In this document: positions 53,948 through 63,655 of the stretch, in pieces | Numbering within the stretch: position 1 is the stretch's first letter | How the letters are laid out: every line of letters begins with the position of its first letter | The notes under the pieces: model-generated | Databases searched by the model: none | What the model was told of the DNA's origin: nothing | The model's input: the letters and a program-made list of their open reading frames with translations, nothing else | Position numbers and translations under genes: made by a program | DNA from: Sporosarcina sp. FSL K6-2383 | GTDB lineage: Bacteria > Bacillota > Bacilli > Bacillales_A > Planococcaceae | NCBI RefSeq assembly: GCF_038618305.1 | Contig: NZ_CP152017.1 | Location: 3,199,001 to 3,263,000 of the forward strand | Length of the DNA: 64,000 nucleotides | Reading direction: 5' to 3'

Positions 53948-55192
53948 TTATCGATTTGAATCAGCTAATCCAATAGATTTCAAATCATTCCCAGATGGAA
54001 TCTGGAATATCCGAAGTCCGAACTCGGAAGCTACGGCAAAAAGGTGGTCAAAAATATCTGCTTGAACCGTTTCGTACACGGCCCATCGGATATCATTTGT
54101 AAATCCGTATATTTCGATGGGCAGCCCATGCTCACTAGGTGCTAACTGTCTCACCATCAAGGTCATTTCTTGATTAATACCAGGGTGATGTTGGAGGTAA
54201 TTACTGATATACGCCCTAAATACACCAATATTTGTAAGGGCTCTTCCGTTCACTGGATTGCTTTGATTAATTTCATTGTGGATATTGTACTCCGCAATTT
54301 CGCGTTCCCTAGTCGTGAGATAATCCGAAATGTAATGGATATTTTTCAAATGCTCAATCGTCTCTGCGCTGCAAAATGAAATACTCGTTGTATCGATAAA
54401 TAACGATCGTTTTATCCGTCGCCCACCCGAATTTTGCATTCCACGCCAGTTTTTAAAGGAATCGGATATTAGCGCATAGCTTGGAATCATCGTAATTGTT
54501 TTATCCCAGTTTTGCACCATGACTGTATTTAATGAAATATCAATAATATCTCCATCTGCCTCATATTTAGGCATTTCAATCCAATCACCTACGCGGACCA
54601 TATCATTAGTCGTCAGCTGGACTCCTGCAACAAGACCTAGTAACGAATCTCTAAACACTAACATGAGCACGGCGGAAAGAGCACCAATCCCACTTAGCAA
54701 AATAAATGGGCTTTTATCCATCAAATTCGCAATCACCAAAATGATCCCGACAGTGACGATTATAATTTTAACAACCTGAATATAACCCTTGACTGGCTTG
54801 GTCTTAGCTACTTCATACGTTTGATAAATATCATTAACCACATTTAATACGGTATTGATAATGATTAACCCCATGATAATGAGGTAAGCAATTACCCCTT
54901 TTTCAATCAACTGCTGATAGGCTGGGAAGGTTGACGAAAAGTAATGCAGGATAATCGCAGGTACAATATGCGATAACCTATGGAAAACCTTTCGCTCTAA
55001 AAGAATATCATCCCACTTAAATTTCGTGTTTTTCACAATGCGCGTAATGATTTGGATAACTACCTTTTTTGCGATAAAATTGGCAAGCACACAAACAATA
55101 ATTATAAAAAAGATCATAATGATAGTGGAAAGATACCGAACTAAGGTAGGATCCACTTCCATTTTTAACAGTTGGTTACTAATGAACTCCAT
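53948..55192 (-). CDS. MscS-family mechanosensitive channel (YbdG-like)
   Basis: A 414-residue membrane protein with about five helices before the MscS core. The pore-lining helix is near GIGALSAVLMLVFRDSLLGLVAGVQ, and the beta domain follows with DMVRVGDWIEMPKYEADG and DISLNTVMVQNWDKTITMIP. A long C-terminal cytoplasmic domain contains AEYNIHNEINQSNP. This resembles E. coli YbdG/MscM rather than small MscS. It releases solutes on osmotic downshock. It starts behind TTGGAGG. Confidence 0.88.
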   Translation of the reverse strand: MEFISNQLLKMEVDPTLVRYLSTIIMIFFIIIVCVLANFIAKKVVIQIITRIVKNTKFKWDDILLERKVFHRLSHIVPAIILHYFSSTFPAYQQLIEKGVIAYLIIMGLIIINTVLNVVNDIYQTYEVAKTKPVKGYIQVVKIIIVTVGIILVIANLMDKSPFILLSGIGALSAVLMLVFRDSLLGLVAGVQLTTNDMVRVGDWIEMPKYEADGDIIDISLNTVMVQNWDKTITMIPSYALISDSFKNWRGMQNSGGRRIKRSLFIDTTSISFCSAETIEHLKNIHYISDYLTTREREIAEYNIHNEINQSNPVNGRALTNIGVFRAYISNYLQHHPGINQEMTLMVRQLAPSEHGLPIEIYGFTNDIRWAVYETVQADIFDHLFAVASEFGLRIFQIPSGNDLKSIGLADSNR

Positions 55193-55298
55193 GTATTTCC
55201 TCCAATGTATGTATAGTCGAAAAGGGTCTATTGCTATTCAATTAACATAACATGAACGAATAGGTGCTTCAATTATTTCGCGTGACCGACTAGCTATT

Positions 55299-56165
55299 TC
55301 AGTAAAATTTTGTCATGAAAACTTGTGATATTGTCGTTTTTTCAAAACCACTTGCCAGCAAAGACGAAACGACACGACCATTTCCTTTTAAAAAATTATA
55401 CGTTGTACGATTGATCGATTGGTCATATTCTAATGCATAAGCAAGTAGCTTACTTAGTGCATCCTCATTCCCATTTTCCTTCACCTGAAATAACGTAATG
55501 CTTTCCGCCTTATCGCCATACACACATTTTTTTCGAATCAGACAAGCTGCCTGCACCTCTCCATTCTTTGAAATCACCACAGCTTCCCCACCTATTTTCG
55601 GCGTGTTACTAGCATCCGTTTGCCAAGGGACAATCGATGGAAATAAATCTGAGCCAATCGATTGGGTAGCCGGAATTCTTTTCATTTCATAGCCAGTAAG
55701 ATCCGGTTCCTTACTATCTAACATTTCATTTGCACGTAAAAAGAGTAAATCGTCCTCTACTTTGTAACCACATTTTTCATATAAAGAGATAGCTGCCTTA
55801 TTTTCAGAAAGCGCCTCTAAGGTCGCTACAGAAACATTACGTTCCTTTATGATTTTTTCCGCTTCCACCATCAAGGAATACCCCAATTTCCTGCCTCTAT
55901 ATTCTGGAATAATTCCTGTTCCACCATTCCAAGAAATCTTTTGACCATCCACTTCTCTAATTCCTTGGAGCACAAAGCCAATTGGATCTGTTCCATCATA
56001 TGCAACGATGGATAATGCCGGAGATAATCCATCATTCCCAAAACGACTGACGAATGTATCAAAAGATAAATTCATCGGCACTAAATAGCCTTCAAATCCA
56101 CGATTAAATAGGACATGTGCTTCTTCAAAGCTTACTGAAGACATCAATTTATACGAAATGTTCAT
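55299..56165 (-). CDS. GNAT-family N-acetyltransferase
   Basis: A 288-residue protein. Residues ~1-145 hold a GNAT domain, with the acetyl-CoA loop in GTGIIPEYRGRKLGYSLM (R-x-x-G-x-G/A type) and LEALSENKAAISLYEKCGYK, the usual end of the fold. The second half is a weaker domain, perhaps a degenerate second GNAT unit. Substrate unknown. It starts behind GAGGG. Confidence 0.82.
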   Translation of the reverse strand: MNISYKLMSSVSFEEAHVLFNRGFEGYLVPMNLSFDTFVSRFGNDGLSPALSIVAYDGTDPIGFVLQGIREVDGQKISWNGGTGIIPEYRGRKLGYSLMVEAEKIIKERNVSVATLEALSENKAAISLYEKCGYKVEDDLLFLRANEMLDSKEPDLTGYEMKRIPATQSIGSDLFPSIVPWQTDASNTPKIGGEAVVISKNGEVQAACLIRKKCVYGDKAESITLFQVKENGNEDALSKLLAYALEYDQSINRTTYNFLKGNGRVVSSLLASGFEKTTISQVFMTKFY

Positions 56166-56448
56166 GGCTTACCCTCACTTTTTTAATGAAATAAGAAACA
56201 CCTTACGTTAAGACTGTTTTTGATAGTTGCAATGAGATTGTATTGGGATGAAGGAATAGGAATAGGAACACAATTCACCCCTTTTATTTCCCAAGGAATT
56301 TTTTGAAGCCGCCCCCTTCCCTTGAATGCTACTGTGAAAGCCGATTTTATAGTTTGTATGGATTAATTTGTTCCAATTGCCCTTTTCTTATAACGAATAA
56401 GCAAGAGCAGAATTCAGTGCTGGACGAGACAAATTACTTATACGTTCC
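56166..56448. other. Non-coding stretch
   Basis: I see no convincing gene, RNA or repeat here; a 65-codon plus-strand frame at 56303 lacks a ribosome site and runs into the terminator hairpin. Confidence 0.4.
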
Positions 56449-56484
56449 AAAAAAGAAGCATCCACGTCGTCAACTGGATGCTTC
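56449..56484 (-). terminator. Terminator of the FecR-domain gene
   Basis: GAAGCATCCA pairs with TGGATGCTTC around a ten-base loop; on the minus strand TTTTTTGG follows. Confidence 0.85.
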
Positions 56485-56505
56485 TTTGATTAGACTTTAA
56501 TTTGT

Positions 56506-58440
56506 TTAGGGCTCACTAGAATAGACGTTTAATGGGTATTCTTCGTCCCAAGTGGTTACATTACCTGCCGCATCTGTTACTCGAATTGTAAAAAGATAAT
56601 TACCTATATCTAGCTGGGGCAAGGTGATAGTAATCTGATTATCCCCATCACCCGTTCCCGATGCAACGAAGATGTTATCATTGAGTATTTCAATAAATGC
56701 CCCCCTCTCAGCTGTAACGTGGATTTGGGCTAGCCTAGGAAATGGGCTTTCGTTGTCACCCCAAACATTCTCGATGATTGGCGCTGTTGTGTCGATATGA
56801 ATGGAAGGGACTATTTGAACCACTTCATTATCTGCTTCATCTATAGCCTTTACAGTAAAGTTATAAATACCTTCCTCTAATTCGGAGACTGTAAAAGTGA
56901 AGATTGTCGTCATATCACCTTCACTTATCTCAGCCTCGACGGCGACGAGTGTATCACCATTATAGAGCTGTAGTGTCGTCCCTGCCTTTGTTTGCACGAC
57001 TATATCTTGACTAGTGCTATTACTAAAGATGGCAGCTGTTGGGCTAACAATCGTTAATAGCGGTAATGTTGGATTTTCTTCACCTGAATCTTCTTCACCC
57101 GGATTTTCTTCAACTGGATCTGATCCAGTATCATTAGATGGTTGTGAAACAGGTGCGGGTGCGTCAACTGCACCTTTAGCGGCGGCTTCCTGTTTTGCCT
57201 TCTCCGCGGCTAAGGCTTCCTGTTTCGCTTGGAATGCTAACCTGGCGGCATCATTTGCGAGCTTCTTCGCGAACTCTTCGGCAGCTCTCTGCTTCGCGGC
57301 TTCTGCTGCCTTTTCCTTCGCTTCCTTCTGCTTCTCAAGTTGCTCTTTTAATTTCTTCTGCAATTCTTCATTCTGTTTCTTATGCGCTTCCTGCTTCAGC
57401 TTCTCCACTTCTTGTTTCTGCTTGCGTTGTTCATTTAACAGATTGATCTGAGCTTGTTTTGCCTTCTCCTGAGCCGATAGCTCCGGCGCCTTAATATTAT
57501 CAAGATCAAGCTTCTTATCTAATTGTTCATTAATTTGCTCAATGAACGCTTTAATTGCTGCCTCATCTACTTTATTTTGCTTAATCGCATTATTAATGAT
57601 ATTTCCAACGAGATTATCAAGATTTTGATTGATTCGATCAATCACCTCTTGGTTTGTTCCACCCGTGCCACCTTGCTGCTCTCTAAGGTTCTCGATATAT
57701 TGTTCATTCTCTTGGTCCATTGCCGCTTTGCTGGCAATAATAGCTTCGATAATCGCAGTGCTCGTATTCGCTATTAAATCGTTTAGATCTGCTATATTCT
57801 TATAGTCTTCATAATCATCGGAATGGGTATCTTTGTCCAGATTGATTTGCTCATTTGGATATAAGGTTACACTGTTATCTGGCTGTCCCTCACCTTTCTT
57901 ATTCACAACCCCTATACCCGAAGCAATAAAAAATTTAGATTCCCCAGTAGTCGGATCCACGCCTACGAGCAGAGTCGTGCCTCTAACGTTCATGAAAGCA
58001 TCTGGTGTCTCGATTTTGAATTCATCTTCCGAGTTGGTGAGAGTAGATGCCTGTACCCATATTGAGCCGTTCCAAATGAAAAAGCTTGTTTTCACCTTTC
58101 CTGAATCATTCCGCAAATCGGAGATATACAGCCGTGAGTTTTCCTCAACTGTGATAGTCCCCCCGCGGCCAGGTACTTGGAAAACCATGCTTGAATTCGC
58201 CTCCGTTTGAATATGATCTCCGCGGTACAGAACCATACCTTCGTATGCACGAATCTGCTTAACGCCACCAGCTTTTTGAATATGAACAACCCCGATTACT
58301 TTCTCGATTTGCGCCGATCTTACGATTTCAGCCTGTGCGGGTTGCGACATAAGTGGAGATAGTAAACCTAAGATCATTGCGATTGCTAATAGTAAAGATA
58401 ATTGGGATTTTGTAAAAATTATGCGGATTCTTTTCAACAT
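56506..58440 (-). CDS. Large secreted FecR-domain, coiled-coil, Ig-like protein
   Basis: A 644-residue exported protein. Residues 1-~37 are a signal peptide (LLLAIAMILGLLSPLM, cleavage after AQA). Residues ~45-200 are a FecR-type beta domain (GMVLYRGDHIQTEANSSMVF and MNVRGTTLLVGVD). Residues ~205-300 are helical. Residues ~310-430 are a charged coiled coil rich in Lys, Glu, Gln and Ala (EKLKQEAHKKQNEELQKKL). A Pro/Glu/Asp/Ser linker follows, then two bacterial Ig-like domains (~470-640) with IDTTAPIIENV and FTIRVTDAAGNVTTWDEEYP. There is no LPXTG or lipobox, so attachment is unclear. GGAGGAG supports ATG 58440; a longer frame begins at 58473. Probably an envelope or extracellular structural protein. 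Confidence 0.85.
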   Translation of the reverse strand: MLKRIRIIFTKSQLSLLLAIAMILGLLSPLMSQPAQAEIVRSAQIEKVIGVVHIQKAGGVKQIRAYEGMVLYRGDHIQTEANSSMVFQVPGRGGTITVEENSRLYISDLRNDSGKVKTSFFIWNGSIWVQASTLTNSEDEFKIETPDAFMNVRGTTLLVGVDPTTGESKFFIASGIGVVNKKGEGQPDNSVTLYPNEQINLDKDTHSDDYEDYKNIADLNDLIANTSTAIIEAIIASKAAMDQENEQYIENLREQQGGTGGTNQEVIDRINQNLDNLVGNIINNAIKQNKVDEAAIKAFIEQINEQLDKKLDLDNIKAPELSAQEKAKQAQINLLNEQRKQKQEVEKLKQEAHKKQNEELQKKLKEQLEKQKEAKEKAAEAAKQRAAEEFAKKLANDAARLAFQAKQEALAAEKAKQEAAAKGAVDAPAPVSQPSNDTGSDPVEENPGEEDSGEENPTLPLLTIVSPTAAIFSNSTSQDIVVQTKAGTTLQLYNGDTLVAVEAEISEGDMTTIFTFTVSELEEGIYNFTVKAIDEADNEVVQIVPSIHIDTTAPIIENVWGDNESPFPRLAQIHVTAERGAFIEILNDNIFVASGTGDGDNQITITLPQLDIGNYLFTIRVTDAAGNVTTWDEEYPLNVYSSEP

Positions 58441-58796
58441 ACTCACTCCTCCTTCGAATATTTTTCCGATCATTGTACATCGAGACAGAACACTTCACTC
58501 AAGATGCAACGTATATCTCTGCCCCTCCGAAAACCGTATAGGGTTTATTGTTTTCTCCATTTTGTCTATTCCTAGTTTAGATATTGTAATAATAGGGCGT
58601 CCCAGACCGATTATTACGCGTTAGAAATTTTATCTGACGGATGTATTTCCTGCTAGAAGCCCTTATCTTCAGTTTTCATAGAACAGCTTATCTATAATTT
58701 AGCACAAATATTCCCATTATTCAATTAGGTAAGCATATATTATTCTCAAATGCATGAAGCAGCACAAACCATACGATACAATACTAGAAAATAAAA
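58441..58796. other. Intergenic stretch upstream of the FecR-domain gene
   Basis: About 356 bases without a gene. It has an inverted repeat, GTAATAAT (58585-58592) and ATTATTAC (58609-58616), which may be an operator. No RNA gene or known riboswitch was recognised. Confidence 0.35.
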
Positions 58797-58826
58797 TTAG
58801 GCACCAACTAATTAGCTGGCGCCTAA
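58797..58826 (-). terminator. Terminator of the xylAB region
   Basis: TTAGGC-a-CCA pairs with TGG-c-GCCTAA just after the xylB stop; ATTTTATTTT follows on the minus strand. Confidence 0.8.
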
Positions 58827-58831
58827 CAGTA

Positions 58832-60331
58832 TTACCTTCGAAATGCTACAAGTTTGTCGTTAATATCTTTTGTTTGACCATACACAGCTTGATAAAGAGT
58901 AAATAGTTTTTGATATTTCGCCACATTGTCTTGGTTGGGTACAAATTGTTTGTCGATCTTTAAAAATGTAGCTGCACATTGCTGTAGCGAATCAAACCAT
59001 CCGCATCCATAGGCTGCTAGCATAGCGGCCCCCATGCCTGGGCCCTGCTCACTTTCAAGTCTTACAATTGTAGCGTCAAAAATATCTGCTTGCATTTGAA
59101 GCCATACTTCATTTTTTGCACCGCCACCAATGGAAACAATTGTATCGATTTCTTTCCCACTACTTCGGAAAATAGCAATGGATTCATTCAGTGAAAATGT
59201 GATACCTTCAAGTACTGCACGCACAAAATCTTTGCGTTGATGGGCACTATCCATACCTATAAAACTAGCACGAATCGCGGCATCAGCATGGGGCGTCCTT
59301 TCACCGACTACATAAGGGGTAAACAATAACCCATTTGCTCCCACAGGAACAGACCCGACATCCGCTAGCAACTCATCAAAGGATTCATCCGCTGCAAAAA
59401 CATCCTTGAACCACGTTAAACTATGGCCAGCCGAAAGCGTCACACCCATTGTATAAAAAGCATCTGGCGCACTATGATTAAAATAGTGAACCTTGCCTTC
59501 AAAATTCTTGTCATCACTCGCTTCATAGGATAAAACAACACCTGATGTCCCAATACTACAAAGTGTTTTTCCATCCTCTAAAATGCCCGAGCCAATTGCT
59601 CCACAGGCATTGTCAGCCCCACCAGCAAATACACGTGTAGTGTCCGAAAGACCCGTAGCTGCCGCAAAATCAGCAGTAATCATGCCTACTTCCTCATCAG
59701 AGTTCACGAGTGGCGGACAAATACTTGGATCAATTTCAAGTAACTCGCAGATGTCTGTACTCCACTCTTTTTCACTAATATTTAATAACAGCGTCCCTGC
59801 CGCATCCGAGTACTCCATTTGCAGCTTTCCAGTAAGCTTGTAGCGCAAGTAATCCTTTGGAAGTAGAAATGTCTTTGCTTGATTATATACAGCTGGCTCA
59901 TGTTCTTTCACCCACAATATTTTAGGTAAAGTAAAGCCTTCTAACGCTGGATTTTTTGTGATGGCTAATAAACGTTCCTCACCAACTACATCATAAATCT
60001 GCTCACATTGTGCCGTTGTCCGGGTATCATTCCACAGAATGGCAGGACGTAATACTTCGTTGTTTCCATCGAGTAAAACAAGCCCATGCATTTGTCCAGA
60101 AAAACTAATCCCCTCTATTTCTTCAGGATTTCCCTTAAAAGCATTCATGAGCTCAGCTAGCCCTAAAGTCGTTTGATCTACCCAATCCTGGGGATTTTGT
60201 TCACTATATCCCGACTTTTCCTGGATTAAAGGATACGACTTTGAAACTTCCTGGACGACATCACCTTTTTCATTAATGAGCAAGATTTTAACTGCACTTG
60301 TGCCTAAATCAACACCAATTACGTACTTCAT
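58832..60331 (-). CDS. xylB: Xylulokinase
   Basis: A 499-residue FGGY-family kinase that phosphorylates D-xylulose to xylulose 5-phosphate. The N-terminal phosphate loop is GVDLGTSAVKILLINEKG, then SFSGQMHGLVLLD with the MHG signature of xylulokinases. The C-terminal half has GGGAKNEVWLQMQADIF and QGPGMGAAMLAAYG. Size matches XylB (about 490-500). It starts behind GGGGG, 19 bases after xylA, and a terminator follows. Product enters the pentose phosphate pathway. Confidence 0.96.
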   Translation of the reverse strand: MKYVIGVDLGTSAVKILLINEKGDVVQEVSKSYPLIQEKSGYSEQNPQDWVDQTTLGLAELMNAFKGNPEEIEGISFSGQMHGLVLLDGNNEVLRPAILWNDTRTTAQCEQIYDVVGEERLLAITKNPALEGFTLPKILWVKEHEPAVYNQAKTFLLPKDYLRYKLTGKLQMEYSDAAGTLLLNISEKEWSTDICELLEIDPSICPPLVNSDEEVGMITADFAAATGLSDTTRVFAGGADNACGAIGSGILEDGKTLCSIGTSGVVLSYEASDDKNFEGKVHYFNHSAPDAFYTMGVTLSAGHSLTWFKDVFAADESFDELLADVGSVPVGANGLLFTPYVVGERTPHADAAIRASFIGMDSAHQRKDFVRAVLEGITFSLNESIAIFRSSGKEIDTIVSIGGGAKNEVWLQMQADIFDATIVRLESEQGPGMGAAMLAAYGCGWFDSLQQCAATFLKIDKQFVPNQDNVAKYQKLFTLYQAVYGQTKDINDKLVAFRR

Positions 60332-60350
60332 AGCAACACCCCCAGACCAA

Positions 60351-61673
60351 TTAATCAGCGAAAGCCTTCAATAAATATTGATTGATGGTTGCTTTAATTT
60401 GTTCTAAGCGACCAGATGACTGCTTAATATCTGTTAAACCGAGTGCGTGCGCCTCTAGCTTATGAAAATCTGTTTTCCCTTGGACAATATCGAGACCTAC
60501 ACCATTTGTAAATGTCTGATAGCGATCTTCCACTATATTTTCTAGTACCTTATCATCTATTAAATTTTGTGCCACTCTTAACCCAACTGCAAACGCATCC
60601 ATTCCAGCAATATGCGCATGGAATAAATCCTCTGCCTCAAATGAACCCCTTCTTACTTTCGCATCGAAGTTTAGTCCACCTCTACCGAGTCCACCATTTT
60701 TAAGAATTTCATACATCGCAAGTGTCGTTGACCATAAATCGGTCGGGAACTCATCTGTATCCCAGCCAATCAGCGGATCACCTTGGTTGGCATCAACAGA
60801 CCCCAACATATTGTGAATGCGTGCATAATGAAGTTCATGTTCAAATGTATGGCCAGCAAGTGTTGCGTGATTTGCTTCAATATTAAACTTGAAGTGATTC
60901 TCAAGACCATAATTTTGCAAGAATGCATGCGCAGTCGCTACATCATAATCATATTGATGCGTTGTTGGCTCTTTTGGTTTAGGCTCGATTAAGAATTGCG
61001 CATCAAAGCCAATCTCTTTTGCATAATCAATCGCCATCGTATAAAAACGAGCTAAATTATCTAATTCAAGCTTCATATTTGTATTTAACAGTGTTTCATA
61101 GCCTTCACGGCCACCCCAGAACACATAGTTTTCAGCACCAAGCTCTTTACCAATCTCTAAGCCCTTTTTCACTTTAGCCGCAGAATAGGCAAAGACATCT
61201 GCGTGACTCGATGTTGCTGCACCATGGACAAAACGTGGATGCGTAAAGTTATTTGCAGTATTCCAAAGGAGCTTCGCTTTACTATCCTTCATATAATCCT
61301 TAATCATACTCACAATCACATCTAAGTTTTGATTAGACTCTCTTAAATTAGCTCCTTCTGGTGCAATATCGATATCATGAAAACAGAAAAATGGAACATC
61401 CAATTTTTCATAAAATTCGAAAGAAGCATCGACACGCGCCTTAGCCAAATCCATGCCACTGAATTTATCCCATGGACGCATCATAGTTCCAGCCCCAAAT
61501 GGATCTGAGCCATCCATCGTGAATGTATGCCAGTATGACACACCGTAGCGCAAGATTTCCTCCATCGTTTGATTGCCGATTTTTTCCTCAGGATTGTAAA
61601 ATTTAAATGCAAATGGATTTGTTGATGAAGAACCTTCAAATTTAATTTTATTAACGTTTGAAAAATAAGTCAT
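60351..61673 (-). CDS. xylA: Xylose isomerase
   Basis: A 440-residue class II xylose isomerase that converts D-xylose to D-xylulose. The catalytic His/Asp pair is in [12 protein letters not shown]; metal-binding stretches are [31 protein letters not shown] and GSVDANQGD. Length fits class II enzymes (~440), which have the extra N-terminal segment. It starts behind AGGAGGT. It lies between sugar ABC permease genes and xylB on one strand, so uptake and catabolism are probably co-transcribed. xylR is not in the window. Confidence 0.97.
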   Translation of the reverse strand: MTYFSNVNKIKFEGSSSTNPFAFKFYNPEEKIGNQTMEEILRYGVSYWHTFTMDGSDPFGAGTMMRPWDKFSGMDLAKARVDASFEFYEKLDVPFFCFHDIDIAPEGANLRESNQNLDVIVSMIKDYMKDSKAKLLWNTANNFTHPRFVHGAATSSHADVFAYSAAKVKKGLEIGKELGAENYVFWGGREGYETLLNTNMKLELDNLARFYTMAIDYAKEIGFDAQFLIEPKPKEPTTHQYDYDVATAHAFLQNYGLENHFKFNIEANHATLAGHTFEHELHYARIHNMLGSVDANQGDPLIGWDTDEFPTDLWSTTLAMYEILKNGGLGRGGLNFDAKVRRGSFEAEDLFHAHIAGMDAFAVGLRVAQNLIDDKVLENIVEDRYQTFTNGVGLDIVQGKTDFHKLEAHALGLTDIKQSSGRLEQIKATINQYLLKAFAD

Positions 61674-61704
61674 TAGTAGTACCTCCTGATTTTTTCTTGT
61701 GATT

Positions 61705-62526
61705 TTATCCCTTCACTGCACTAGCAGAAATCCCTTCAACAACTTTATTACTAAAGAAGATGAATGCAATAATAATCGGCAATACACTAATAATGAGTGT
61801 CGCTCCAATTGCGCCCCAATCTGTCATATATTGTCCGATAAAGTTTTGGATCCCAACTGTTAGTGTTTTATATCTTTCCGAACTGATAAACGTATTGACA
61901 AATACAAACTCATTCCAGTTATAAATCATGTTAATGACGACAGTCGTAGACATAACCGGTGTTGTCATCGGAAGAATGATTCTGAAAAACAAGCGATGAA
62001 TAGAAGCACCATCTATAATTGCCGCCTCTTCTATTTCACGGGGCAAGGTGTAATAGAAACCAAGTAAAATCATCATTGTGATTGGTAAATTATAGGATGT
62101 ATAAGTGATAACAATCGAAAAAGGATTATCAATTAAATTTACACTTAGAAACATACTAAAAAGCGGGATTAAAGCAGAGTGGATTGGAATCATGAGCCCA
62201 ACCATAAATAACCCCAATACAAAACCACTTAACTTCCATTTCATTCTTGTAAGCGCGAAAGCTGCCATACTTGCAAACAGCACAGTTAAGACAATTGCCA
62301 AACCAGTAATCCAAACACTGTTGAAGAAATAGGTCCCAATTCCGCCTTCCCATACTTTTAAATAATTTTCCCATCTGAATTCTGATGGCAAAGCAAATGG
62401 GGAGCCTGCAAATATCTCTTTATTACTTTTCAGTGAAAATATAAAGAGCCAAATTAGCGGAAGGATTTGAAATAACGCCACCACTCCTAGACATACATAG
62501 AGAATAAAATAACCTATACGTCTCAT
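61705..62526 (-). CDS. Sugar ABC transporter permease (MalG/CUT1 type)
   Basis: A 273-residue permease with six helices. The EAA loop [20 protein letters not shown] matches MalG-type permeases. It pairs with the permease encoded upstream. I use ATG 62526 with GGTGG upstream; a GTG four codons earlier overlaps this site. It precedes xylA by 31 bases, so the substrate is probably xylose or a xylo-oligosaccharide. No ATPase gene is present; a shared MsmX-type ATPase may serve it. Confidence 0.92.
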   Translation of the reverse strand: MRRIGYFILYVCLGVVALFQILPLIWLFIFSLKSNKEIFAGSPFALPSEFRWENYLKVWEGGIGTYFFNSVWITGLAIVLTVLFASMAAFALTRMKWKLSGFVLGLFMVGLMIPIHSALIPLFSMFLSVNLIDNPFSIVITYTSYNLPITMMILLGFYYTLPREIEEAAIIDGASIHRLFFRIILPMTTPVMSTTVVINMIYNWNEFVFVNTFISSERYKTLTVGIQNFIGQYMTDWGAIGATLIISVLPIIIAFIFFSNKVVEGISASAVKG

Positions 62527-62547
62527 TTTTCTAACCACCTTCTACGA

Positions 62548-63426
62548 TTAGTATTCTATTGGGTCCTTAGAAGTAGAGAGTTTACGAACAATAACCGTTA
62601 CGATGATCGTAATAATCAACAATAAGAAACCAATTGCACTTCCATAGCCGAAATCATAACTCGCAAATGCCAATTTATACATATAGGATGCCATAACCTC
62701 GCTTGCCCCGTTTGGTCCACCACCGGTCATTACATAAATTAGATCAAAGTATTTCAAGGATCCAACAATTGCCAGTATAACCGTGACACTCACAACCTCT
62801 TTGATTAAAGGTAGCTTTATCTTGAGTGCAATTTGGAAAGCAGATGCACCATCAATTTTAGCCGCCTCTATCATAGACTCTGGGATGTTTTTCAACGCTG
62901 CATAGTAGATTAATATGTAAAAACCAGCATATTGCCATAAAATCGGAATAAAAATTGCAAATAACACAATAGAAGGCTCTGCCAGCCATGCAGGTGGATT
63001 GGCGATACCGATTTTAACAAGAATTTCATTCAACATTCCATTTGACGGATTATAAACTTTAATCCATAATTGTGCGATCGCAACTGATGATAACAGCATT
63101 GGAATGAGGTAAATCTTTCTTAACAAATCGGAACCTTTTATTTTTGAAGCTAATATTAATGAAACTAGCAAATAAAGCGCTAAGCTAAGTGTTGAAAATA
63201 TTGCTAATAAAAATGAGTGATAGGCACTGCTCCAAAATTTTAAATCCTTAATTCCATTTATATAGTTTTCTAACCCGATGAACTTCATGGCACCAATGCC
63301 ATCCCAGTCCATTAATCCATAATACCCTGTCAAAACCAGGGGGATGAATATCAATACTGTAATTAACAAAAATGCTGGCAAGGTATACAAAGCAATATGT
63401 AGCTTATTAGACATTACTTTATTCAT
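62548..63426 (-). CDS. Sugar ABC transporter permease (MalF/CUT1 type)
   Basis: A 292-residue permease with six helices. The EAA loop IEAAKIDGASAFQIALKIKL is clear, and the N-terminal VLTGYYGLMDWDGIG fits MalF-type permeases. It pairs with the MalG-type permease 21 bases downstream. I chose ATG 63426, with GGGGTGA upstream. A longer frame from 63492 would start inside the hairpin at 63454 and is rejected. The leader carries structured-element copy 3. Confidence 0.92.
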   Translation of the reverse strand: MNKVMSNKLHIALYTLPAFLLITVLIFIPLVLTGYYGLMDWDGIGAMKFIGLENYINGIKDLKFWSSAYHSFLLAIFSTLSLALYLLVSLILASKIKGSDLLRKIYLIPMLLSSVAIAQLWIKVYNPSNGMLNEILVKIGIANPPAWLAEPSIVLFAIFIPILWQYAGFYILIYYAALKNIPESMIEAAKIDGASAFQIALKIKLPLIKEVVSVTVILAIVGSLKYFDLIYVMTGGGPNGASEVMASYMYKLAFASYDFGYGSAIGFLLLIITIIVTVIVRKLSTSKDPIEY

Positions 63427-63453
63427 TACATTCACCCCATATCTTATGAAGTA

Positions 63454-63490
63454 GAAGAGGACATTCCGAAGCGATGGATATGTCCTCTTC
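63454..63490 (-). promoter_or_regulatory. Strong hairpin between structured element and permease gene
   Basis: GAAGAGGACAT pairs exactly with ATGTCCTCTTC (11 bp) around a 15-base loop, 28 bases before the permease start. No U-run follows, so it is not a terminator; it may protect or attenuate the mRNA between binding protein and permease. Confidence 0.6.
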
Positions 63491-63496
63491 ATTGAT

Positions 63497-63631
63497 CAAT
63501 TGCGCAACGGCGTAATTGTGTTGGGATTTTGAATTGTGCACAGCACAATTCACTCCCCAAAAATCCCTAACATCCGCCGGAGGCTTAACTTGAATCAGCA
63601 GGGAATTTGAACTTCTGCTGAATCAAGTTAA
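63497..63631 (-). repeat. Structured intergenic element, copy 3 (between binding protein and permease genes)
   Basis: Minus strand: a 17-bp stem TTAACTTGATTCAGCAG with CTGCTGATTCAAGTTAA (copy 1 has only the short version), then CCGGCG/CGCCG, GGGATTTT/AAAATCCC, bulge GGGGAG and inner hairpin AATTGTGC/GCACAATT. It begins 25 bases after the stop of the binding-protein gene and lies inside the operon. Confidence 0.75.
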
Positions 63632-63655
63632 GTCAAGCCTCACGTAACTAATTTA

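Noticed and set aside
56303..56500. 65-codon plus-strand frame
   Set aside because: No ribosome site; its 3' part is the terminator hairpin of the FecR-domain gene.
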